From the NCBI GenBank assembly GCA_044867525.1, contig JBIOVB010000050.1:1-23818 (forward strand): a stretch of 23,818 bases of DNA, read 5' to 3'. Under the pieces are notes generated by a model. The model searched no databases. It was given only the letters and a program-made list of their open reading frames with translations, and was not told the origin of the DNA. This stretch comes from JALYNX01 sp044867525. Its GTDB lineage: Bacteria; Actinomycetota; Acidimicrobiia; Spongiisociales; ZC4RG35. Made by a program: the position numbers and the translations under genes. Positions 21,909 through 23,818 of this stretch are shown here, piece after piece. Each line of letters starts with the position of its first letter. The first letter of the stretch is position 1.

Positions 21909-23818
21909 CTAGATCAGCTCGGCGATCATGCGGGCGGCGCGTGCCGCACCGTCGGTCTCCACCGGTTGGTAGCGAACCTCCCGCCCCAGCTCATCGGCGA
22001 TCCCTGCCGCGATCTCCTCCGGACCGGTCGCGGCGTACTCCATGTGACGGCCCGCCCCGTACTGATCGAGACGATGACGAACATGGAGGTTCTGCTCGAA
22101 GTGGTTGCGGAGCGGGAAATAGAGGAATGGTCGCTGCGCTGCGGTCAGTTCCATGGCGGTGGTCAGCCCGCCCTGGACCACCGCGACGTCACACACCGCG
22201 AGATGCCGGTAGAGCCGGTCCACATATCCCCGCACCTCGAGCCCGGAAGTGGAAGGAAGACTCTGGGGGTCGATCCGGGGCCCGGCCACCGCCACCATCC
22301 GTAGCTCGGGGACTTTCTCCTTGGCCAGCGGGTAGGCCGCGATCACCTTCTCCAGCAGATCACGCCCCACACCCGAGCCTCCGACCGTGACGATGCACAC
22401 CTTCTCGTCGGGGGTGTATCCCAACTCGGCCCGCCATTGCTCGGCCTCCTCGGAGGCGGGTGGAGTGAACCCGGTTATGTAGCCGGAGAAGTCGAAGTGC
22501 TCCTCGGTCCAATCCCTGATCTTGGGGAGGTCGGGCCCGAAGACCGCGGGGTAGATGTCGTCGGGGTTGCCGACGAAGATGGCCCGGTCCCTGATCCGGG
22601 GGTAGCGGGCGATGTGCTCGATCATCTCGGCGTTGTAGTCGGCGGTCAGGTATGCCTCGTGGTCACCCCCGTCGGGCATCGGGAGATAGCCGACGAAGTC
22701 GGTCATCCAGACATTCGACCCTCGCTTCAGTTCCGGGTTCTCGTGCCAGTAGTAATCCACATCCCAGGCTTCATCTCCGAGGATCAGGTCGTAGTTCCCC
22801 TCCTCGACCACCTCCTGGAAGACCATGAAGTTGGCGAGCAGGATCTCGTCCATCCGGCGCAGCGCCTGGAAACAGTGCAGTTCGTGCCCCGAAGCCTCGG
22901 AGGCGACGTGACCCGACTCGGAGGCGAGCCATTTGCTTGCCGGGTGGACGGTCTCCCCGGCGTTTTCGAGGACCTCGGTCACCGGGTGCTGGGCGAGCCA
23001 GTCGATCTGCAGGTCGGGCTCGAGCTTGATCAGTTCCCGGGCGATGGCGAGGTCGCGGTAGGCGTGGCCGAGCCCGATCGGCGACGACAGGTAGAGCGCC
23101 TTCTTCCTCCGATTCATGCTGCGGGTCCAGGTTTGACTGGGCATGGGCACCTCCTCGATCTGGTCGACGAACTTGCGAATGGCTCGGTTGACCTTGACCG
23201 GCTCCCGTGCCGGAGTGAGATGACCGGCACCCTCGAGAATCAGGAGATCGCCGTCGGTGAGCTCGGCGAAAGCCCGGCCTCGATCGACGTGCTGGCACAC
23301 GTCCTGATCGCCGTGGATGGTGAGGGTGGGCGCCTTCAGCGACCGGCACATCTCCTCGACCGTCTCCCGGTCGGGGAGCCCGATGTCGAACCCCTCCTCG
23401 GCCGCCGCCAGCACCTCGCCGCTCGATTCGAGTGCCCAGGCCACGGCGTCCTCGTATTGCTTGGTGGAGTGGGGCTCCACCAGTTGCTGGCTGAAGAAGA
23501 ACTCGACCCAACGGCGGTGCTCGGTGGTGATGACGTGCTTGTTGTAGAGGGCCCACCCGGTCGGTTGATCGATGACCTCTTCCCAGTGCGGGCCGGCCTC
23601 GATCCAATGCGGTTGGGGCCGTCCCAGGTAGGGCACTCCGGGCTCGATCGCGACCAGTCCCTGGACGCGGTCCGGGTGGGCGGCGGCCAGGCACAACGCC
23701 CACCAGTTGGCGTGGCAATGGGCAATCATCACCGCTCTCGACGCCTCGGTGGCGTCGAGCACGGCCACCAGGTCTCCCAGGTTGGCCTCCGTGACGTGGT
23801 GGGACGGCTTGGTCGGCT
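21909..23818 (-). CDS. Alpha/beta hydrolase fused to MGT-like glycosyltransferase (N terminus outside window)
   Basis: The frame stays open to the right edge, so the protein is partial. The first ~220 visible residues are an alpha/beta hydrolase: LCLAAAHPDRVQGLVAIEPG, later TLTIHGDQDVCQH (acid) and LLILEGAGHLTPAREP (His). At the nucleophile elbow it reads MIAHCHANWW where G-x-S-x-G-G is expected, so Cys replaces Ser. The last ~400 residues are a GT-B glycosyltransferase of the MGT/GT28-C type: SSPIGLGHAYRDLAIAREL at its start, then VCIVTVGGSGVGRDLL, VRGYVDRLYRHLAVCDVAVVQGG and YFPLRNHFEQNLHVRHRL. An ATG at 23144 (MPSQTW) has GGAGG five bases upstream, so the glycosyltransferase may also be made alone. 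Substrates are unknown. Confidence 0.8.
   Translation of the reverse strand, partial: PTKPSHHVTEANLGDLVAVLDATEASRAVMIAHCHANWWALCLAAAHPDRVQGLVAIEPGVPYLGRPQPHWIEAGPHWEEVIDQPTGWALYNKHVITTEHRRWVEFFFSQQLVEPHSTKQYEDAVAWALESSGEVLAAAEEGFDIGLPDRETVEEMCRSLKAPTLTIHGDQDVCQHVDRGRAFAELTDGDLLILEGAGHLTPAREPVKVNRAIRKFVDQIEEVPMPSQTWTRSMNRRKKALYLSSPIGLGHAYRDLAIARELIKLEPDLQIDWLAQHPVTEVLENAGETVHPASKWLASESGHVASEASGHELHCFQALRRMDEILLANFMVFQEVVEEGNYDLILGDEAWDVDYYWHENPELKRGSNVWMTDFVGYLPMPDGGDHEAYLTADYNAEMIEHIARYPRIRDRAIFVGNPDDIYPAVFGPDLPKIRDWTEEHFDFSGYITGFTPPASEEAEQWRAELGYTPDEKVCIVTVGGSGVGRDLLEKVIAAYPLAKEKVPELRMVAVAGPRIDPQSLPSTSGLEVRGYVDRLYRHLAVCDVAVVQGGLTTAMELTAAQRPFLYFPLRNHFEQNLHVRHRLDQYGAGRHMEYAATGPEEIAAGIADELGREVRYQPVETDGAARAARMIAELI
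23144..23154 (-). promoter_or_regulatory. Internal ribosome binding site and start within the hydrolase-glycosyltransferase frame
   Basis: Reading on the minus strand, GGAGG (23154-23150) is five bases from an in-frame ATG (23144-23142), exactly at the boundary between the hydrolase and glycosyltransferase domains. The same bases encode Glu-Glu-Val-Pro in the fusion. Initiation here would give a 411-residue stand-alone glycosyltransferase. Confidence 0.4.

Overview
The window is very GC-rich and densely packed with genes, many joined by 1-4 bp ATGA, GTGA or TTGA overlaps. GTG starts are frequent, and the transport lipoprotein has a TTEAP-rich linker. These traits suggest an actinobacterium, perhaps an acidimicrobial lineage; this is inferred from style and not from a marker gene. 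No RNA gene, CRISPR array, insertion sequence or replication origin was seen.

Left edge (1-2154, + strand): the end of a collagen-like Gly-X-Y repeat protein, a strong hairpin, then an aldehyde dehydrogenase of the vanillin/aromatic-aldehyde type. From 2181 to 9401 everything reads on the minus strand. In transcription order this is a complete branched-chain-amino-acid-type ABC importer (lipoprotein, two ATPases, two permeases), a methyltransferase-like protein and a stand-alone MetE catalytic-domain protein. A divergent control region with several overlapping palindromes (9402-9610) separates the importer from the catabolic genes.

Core (9611-18709): two aromatic-acid pathways are interleaved. 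The plus-strand run pobA-pcaC-pcaH-pcaG-pcaD converts 4-hydroxybenzoate to protocatechuate and then carries out most of the beta-ketoadipate pathway. The missing step, pcaB, sits in a minus-strand operon with galD-like and ligI-like genes (galD-ligI-pcaB). Divergent from galD is a plus-strand run galB-galC plus an NAD-binding dehydrogenase. LigI, GalD, GalB and GalC together make a complete route from 2-pyrone-4,6-dicarboxylate (PDC) to pyruvate and oxaloacetate. No extradiol (4,5-) dioxygenase and no LigC-type dehydrogenase is present. The main hypothesis is that the intradiol enzyme PcaHG feeds both routes: protocatechuate to beta-ketoadipate, and gallate to PDC. pcaIJ, pcaF and a dedicated pca/gal regulator are not in the window.

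Right part (18737-23818): a C-terminally truncated YdeI-family gene; a divergent doxX/hxlR pair with two matching palindromes between them, resembling the catechol/quinone-sensing CatR/CatD arrangement; an OsmC-family protein overlapping an FAD-dependent oxidoreductase; and, running off the right edge, a protein joining an alpha/beta-hydrolase domain with an unusual Cys at the nucleophile elbow to an MGT-like glycosyltransferase domain.
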